DNA of 55,527 bases from Propionispora vibrioides (GTDB lineage Bacteria > Bacillota > Negativicutes > Propionisporales > Propionisporaceae), in assembly GCF_900110485.1 (NCBI RefSeq), contig NZ_FODY01000029.1, positions 1-55,527 of the forward strand, written 5' to 3'. Below, piece by piece: positions 51,943 through 55,527 of the stretch. The notes beneath the pieces were generated by a model. It was not told the DNA's origin, did not search any database, and saw only the letters and a list, made by a program, of their open reading frames with translations. Within the stretch, counting starts at the first letter, position 1. Each line of letters starts with the position of its first letter. A program made the position numbers and the translations under genes.

Positions 51943-52392
51943 TTAGCCGATTTTTTTAGTGCTCTGGTGTCCCTGTTCTTTCAGGTGTTTGCCTTTTTCA
52001 TAGAGGGTATATTCATCGGGAGTTGCCGGTTCGATGGTGATGCCGTGCGGAATGGGTTTGCCGTCGATGACATGGATGAAGGTGAGAAATCCTTCGACGA
52101 CGAATTCATCGGTCTGGCTGAACACGACGCGTACATAAGCCACCAGGCTGGTCCGGCCGGCGTAGACGATGCGGGTTTCGAATTTCAGCAGACTGCCCTT
52201 TTTTACCGGCCGGGTAAAGATCATGCCGTGGATATTCAGGCAGACGGTGTGTTCCGGCTGGGTCAGGCTGGCGGCGGCGATAAACCCTGCCTCTACCAGC
52301 CATTCGGCGCCCCGGCCGGCAAATAAGGTATCATGATGGTTCAGATCGGCGCCTTTTACCATATGATGAATGATGATTGGTTTGATTTGCAT
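51943..52392 (-). CDS. Acyl-CoA thioesterase, hotdog fold (YciA-like)
   Basis: Start at the internal Met (minus strand 52392, MQIKPIII) behind GAGGAGATTCTT; the upstream codons lack a site. 149 residues. NHHDTLFAGRGAEWLVEAGFIAAAS is the catalytic Asp/Asn region of hotdog thioesterases; SLVAYVRVVFSQTDEFVVEGFLTF is the core strand. Hydrolyses acyl-CoA; chain length unknown. Confidence 0.82.
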   Translation of the reverse strand: MQIKPIIIHHMVKGADLNHHDTLFAGRGAEWLVEAGFIAAASLTQPEHTVCLNIHGMIFTRPVKKGSLLKFETRIVYAGRTSLVAYVRVVFSQTDEFVVEGFLTFIHVIDGKPIPHGITIEPATPDEYTLYEKGKHLKEQGHQSTKKIG

Positions 52393-52581
52393 AAGAATCT
52401 CCTCACTTTCAGACAGTGGCAGTCCAAAGTGTATACAACATTCAGTATACACGGAGAGGCTGAAACGTCTTTGACATATTGGTTTGTTTTCAAGTAGAAT
52501 TATAGCAAAGCTGGATATATATGAAAAATACTTATTTTATCTGTTATATATTCGTATTTCGAATGGATGGGGGGCGGCGGG

Positions 52582-53463
52582 ATGGAATTTCGCCAATTGA
52601 AATACTTTCTGACGGTTGCCGAGGAAGGGCAGATCACCAAGGCGGCCGAGCGGCTGCATATTACCCAGCCACCGCTTAGTCAGCAATTAATTTTGCTGGA
52701 ACGGGAGCTGGGAGTCAAGCTGCTGGAGCGCAACCGTAAACAGGTTACGCTGACCGAGGCCGGCCATGTTTTGCATAAGCGGGCGGAACAGATGCTGGAA
52801 CTCATGCGGGTTACGACAGACGAAATCAGGGAAGTCGCCGAAGGGGTGAACGGCAAGCTGACTATCGGAACCATCACCTCGTCAGGCCGTTCCATTTTGC
52901 CGGAGCATATTCAGGAGTTTCACAAGCTGTATCCCAAAGTGTCCTTTGACTTGCGGCAGGGAGAGACACACAGCATTCTGGAGTTGCTCCAGGCAGGTAT
53001 TATTGAGTTGGGGATTGTGCGGTTTCCCTTTGATTTTACCCTTTATGATTTTATCGCACTGCCCGAGGAGCCGATGGTGGCGGTGGCCAAGCCGCCGGTC
53101 TTTGGTGAAAGCCGTGGTGGCAGTGTGCGACTGGATGAACTGCGGAGCGAGGCACTGCTTATTCATCGCCGCCATGAGAATATTATTTTGGAGTATTGCC
53201 ATCAGATGGGGTTTGAACCGGATATCCTTTGTACCAGCGACGACATTACGCCACTCCTGATCTGGGCCAGGCTGGGGCTTGGCATTGCCATTGTACCTCA
53301 ATCGTCGGTACATATCTTTGTCGGTTCGGCGCTGTGTGTCAGGCAGATTACCAGCCCGCTGATTACCACGACCCGGGCGGTTATCTGGCATAAGAAACGG
53401 GTTCTCTCGCCGGTGGCCGCCCGCTTTGTCGAGATGTTCCGGGAACCAGACGAGAAAACCTGA
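52582..53463 (+). CDS. LysR-family regulator
   Basis: ATG 52582 (MEFRQLKYF) follows a G-rich site. 293 residues: HTH (GQITKAAERLHITQPPLSQQ) and a LysR substrate-binding domain (LTIGTITSSGRSILPEHIQEF; LGIAIVPQSS). Transcribed divergently from the thioesterase gene; LysR proteins often control a divergent neighbour. Effector unknown. Confidence 0.88.
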   Translation: MEFRQLKYFLTVAEEGQITKAAERLHITQPPLSQQLILLERELGVKLLERNRKQVTLTEAGHVLHKRAEQMLELMRVTTDEIREVAEGVNGKLTIGTITSSGRSILPEHIQEFHKLYPKVSFDLRQGETHSILELLQAGIIELGIVRFPFDFTLYDFIALPEEPMVAVAKPPVFGESRGGSVRLDELRSEALLIHRRHENIILEYCHQMGFEPDILCTSDDITPLLIWARLGLGIAIVPQSSVHIFVGSALCVRQITSPLITTTRAVIWHKKRVLSPVAARFVEMFREPDEKT

Positions 53464-53542
53464 GCCGGCTTTATTTTTACCTGTTCTCCGGTATATAATG
53501 GAAAAGACGATGGTTCGCAATTAAATAGCAGGAGGGGATGAA

Positions 53543-54043
53543 ATGGCTATAAACGAGTATGAACAAGAACTGGCCATATTGGAACAGGAGGAAGGGGAGA
53601 TTCAATTTTCCGCCTTTACTTCCGAGATGGCATTGACCGTAGGAATGATGCTGTACGAAGAGGTAAAACGCCGGGGCAAAGCGGTGGTCATTCACATTGC
53701 CCGTAATCAGCAGTGTCTGTTTCATCTGGCGATGGAAGGTACTGCGATTGATAATGCCGACTGGGTACGGCGCAAAAGCAACGTGGTTCACCACTTTGGC
53801 AAAAGCTCTTATCATGTGGGAACCAAGCTGCGTCAACAAGGGAAGACACTGGAAAATAAATACGGATTTGCCTTGCGGGACTATGCCGATCATGGCGGGG
53901 CGTTTCCCTTGATTATTAAAGATGTCGGCCCGGTAGGAACGATTGCCGTATCCGGGTTGCCGCAAAAGGAAGACCATGAACTGGTGGTTAGCGTTCTAAG
54001 AAATTACCTGGCCGAACTGAACGGGGTAGCAACACGAGTATAG
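53543..54043 (+). CDS. UPF0303 / GlcG-HbpS-like protein
   Basis: 166 residues, AGGAGGGG site. Matches the UPF0303 family (AFTSEMALTVGMMLYEEVKRRGK, RKSNVVHHFGKSS, YADHGGAFPLIIK). Related GlcG/HbpS folds bind haem or small cofactors. No catalytic residues assigned. Eighty bases after the LysR gene and possibly controlled by it. Confidence 0.8.
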   Translation: MAINEYEQELAILEQEEGEIQFSAFTSEMALTVGMMLYEEVKRRGKAVVIHIARNQQCLFHLAMEGTAIDNADWVRRKSNVVHHFGKSSYHVGTKLRQQGKTLENKYGFALRDYADHGGAFPLIIKDVGPVGTIAVSGLPQKEDHELVVSVLRNYLAELNGVATRV

Positions 54044-54100
54044 TTGATAGGGCAGACAAATAGACAGTTAGCTTATAGTCGGATGAATTGAGGAATTAGC

Positions 54101-55021
54101 GTGCTAAACAAGATCCTTGTCCAAATGTTAATTTATATTAATATGATAATGCTTTTTGCGTCTGCTCCTGTTTTGGCGGCGAATGATTTGGATAAAGACA
54201 AGCAGTTTTTACTTGGACCGGTACAATCGGTACGCACTGTTGTCGTTTCCGATCCCAATCGTATTCCGGTTGTAACGACCAGACTGTACAGACGGGACGA
54301 GACAATAGCGTCGATGGAGATTGAGTGGGAAACAAAATCTATTATTTATTATGATTCCTCCGGCCGGTCGATTAAGACTGAGAAAATTGGCGCGGATGGC
54401 AAGAAGACAGTAGACAGCACGGTCTATGATGATGTGAATCATACCTATGTTACGTACTATCAACAAGCAGGCTATCCCCGCGAAGTGAGGGGAAGTTTGG
54501 ATAAGAACGGAAAAATTATCGATTATTATAAATATGGATTAGACGGGACCTACGAGGGGAAAACAATCAGCACCTACGATGACGCCGGGTTAGTTACGGA
54601 AACAAATTATTACAATAAAACAGATAGGCATTTTCTTAAGGTTCTTTATGAATATGATGAGCGTGGGTTATGTATTGTACAGACTGCTTATCGAGAGAAC
54701 GGGTCGGTTTCCCGGAGGACTGAAAGTGAGTATGATCAACATGGAAGATGTGTTGAGTCCAGACGTTATGAAAGTGAGGTTGTTAGCCCCGCTGAGTGCA
54801 TTCTTAAGTCCCAAACGCAGGTAAGCTTTGACGGCGAGGACCGCCAGACCGAGACAAGGAGTTTTGATTGGGGCGCTTGGGGTGAAACAAGTACCATTAT
54901 TACTTACGGTGATTTTGACCGACACGGTAATTGGCGGCGCGGTATGCTAAAATATGAATATCCCAATGGTCATATAAAGAAAGAGGGACCTCTGCAGACT
55001 AGAATAATTGAATATTATTAA
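54101..55021 (+). CDS. Secreted YD/RHS-repeat-like protein
   Basis: GTG start at 54101 with TGAGGAATTAGC upstream; 306 residues. Signal peptide (hydrophobic ~5-25, PVLAAND). Residues ~80-260 contain degenerate YD/RHS-type repeats (IIYYDSSGRSIKTEK, VLYEYDERGLCIVQTAY, SEYDQHGRCVESRRY), forming a beta-rich wrap. No toxin core. It may be a small periplasmic or surface protein. The gene has lower GC than its upstream neighbours. Confidence 0.65.
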   Translation: MLNKILVQMLIYINMIMLFASAPVLAANDLDKDKQFLLGPVQSVRTVVVSDPNRIPVVTTRLYRRDETIASMEIEWETKSIIYYDSSGRSIKTEKIGADGKKTVDSTVYDDVNHTYVTYYQQAGYPREVRGSLDKNGKIIDYYKYGLDGTYEGKTISTYDDAGLVTETNYYNKTDRHFLKVLYEYDERGLCIVQTAYRENGSVSRRTESEYDQHGRCVESRRYESEVVSPAECILKSQTQVSFDGEDRQTETRSFDWGAWGETSTIITYGDFDRHGNWRRGMLKYEYPNGHIKKEGPLQTRIIEYY

Positions 55022-55213
55022 AGGGCCAATCATATTGTTAACTGTTGGTTTTTTCCCGCCTTTGTGAAAAGAGAGGCCAGACGTTCTCCTGATCGATCTC
55101 TGGGAAAAGCCGATGAATGTAGCCAATGTGTCAGGTGAAGATGGCGGGAGTAAGAAGTTAGTGGAATCAGGAGGATTACCCCCCGACAAAGGAAGGCTCA
55201 AACGAACCGTCCC

Positions 55214-55527
55214 GTGCGCCAAGAAGCGCACGGAGTAAAGCGGGTGGAAATCCCGCCAGAGAAGGTCTAGCCAGCCACTCTGTATCCAGCCTTGGGACTG
55301 AAGCGGTAACGCCAGGTCTAAGCGTAGGTAGGAAAGGTAGTAGGCCGAAAGCGAAAGCTGAAGATGTAGAATCCCGAAATTCCTAAAGGGAAAGGTCGAT
55401 GTATGGGACGAGCAGAAGACAATACTGGGCTTAGCGATAAAGGCGAGTTAAGTCTGGCGCCCCGGGATCGAAGGTCTTGGCATGCTACACACCATTACTC
55501 CGTGTGAACTTGGGAGACCCTGCCGCT
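55214..55527 (+). other. Group II intron, 5' part (cut by the window end)
   Basis: Begins GTGCGCC, the group II 5' consensus, forming GTGCGC/GCGCAC with a CAAGAA loop. The following ~300 bases (AAAGCGGGTGGAAATCCCGC, GTAGTAGGCCGAAAGCGAAAG, GTGTGAACTTGGGAGACCCTG) match domain I of bacterial retro-introns. The encoded reverse transcriptase would start beyond base 55527. The 5' exon (55022-55213) includes a short frame (MNVANVSGEDGG…) of unknown origin. Confidence 0.7.

Noticed and set aside
1-55527. CRISPR arrays, tRNA or rRNA genes
   Set aside because: No regularly spaced direct repeats and no cloverleaf or rRNA-like stretch were seen on either strand.

Overview
The window looks like chromosomal DNA of an anaerobic diderm Firmicute, most likely a Sporomusa-like member of the Negativicutes. 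This is inferred from the mix of Firmicutes-style parts (strong AGGAGG ribosome sites, an ECF folate-type transporter, a LevR-type PTS activator, YesN-style two-component regulators) with outer-membrane-style parts (CdiA-type exoprotein, HlyD plus ABC-2 efflux). No rRNA, tRNA or CRISPR array was seen.

Layout. (1) 1-2490: the 3' end of a CdiA/FhaB-type exoprotein with a C-terminal nuclease-like toxin, then a CPCC-type immunity gene. (2) 3.2-13.6 kb: small membrane and secreted proteins, an HD-GYP protein, a truncated nitroreductase, a tiny Cys/His-rich protein, a broken TPR gene, an M48 peptidase, an ECF S component, a cluster of MITE-like repeats and two exported LPP20/FlgT-like proteins. (3) 13.8-21.1 kb: a sigma-54 promoter drives a galactitol-type PTS (EIIB, EIIC, EIIA) with a 2-hydroxyacid dehydrogenase and a class II aldolase, followed by its LevR-type sigma-54 activator. 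(4) 21.1-26.2 kb: a TetR gene boxed by an inverted repeat pair, then an HlyD/ABC-2 efflux operon with its own TetR gene and matching operators. (5) 26.4-39.5 kb: a PocR-domain histidine kinase and AraC-type response regulator divergent from a complete glycyl-radical bacterial microcompartment locus. The lyase keeps the diol-binding residues of B12-independent glycerol/1,2-propanediol dehydratase. With PduL, acylating aldehyde dehydrogenase, alcohol dehydrogenase, EutJ, a flavoprotein and five shell proteins it should convert 1,2-propanediol to propionyl-phosphate and propanol inside a shell. (6) 39.6-49.9 kb: the most interesting part. It holds a radical SAM protein with an unusual cysteine spacing, a Crp-family regulator, a NitT/TauT-type ABC importer, a NifH-like reductase, two nitrogenase component-1-like subunits and a SAM synthetase overlapping the last of them. 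The two component-1 subunits together keep one cysteine plus three cysteines at the P-cluster positions and lack the FeMo-cofactor ligands, so this is a nitrogenase-like reductase of unknown substrate rather than a nitrogenase. The radical SAM gene and the NifH-like gene are preceded by matching structured leaders that end in intrinsic terminators, which suggests one shared RNA-controlled regulon. (7) 49.9-55.5 kb: a MITE-like repeat, an XRE regulator, a RAYT transposase, a thioesterase, a LysR regulator, a UPF0303 protein, a YD-repeat-like secreted protein, and the 5' part of a group II intron cut by the window end.

The main candidate for an undescribed system is region 6: importer, radical SAM protein, NifH-like/component-1-like reductase and SAM synthetase under a duplicated leader RNA. 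Its chemistry cannot be read from sequence alone. A reductive step on an imported sulfur- or methyl-containing compound feeding methionine/SAM is a hypothesis consistent with the neighbours.
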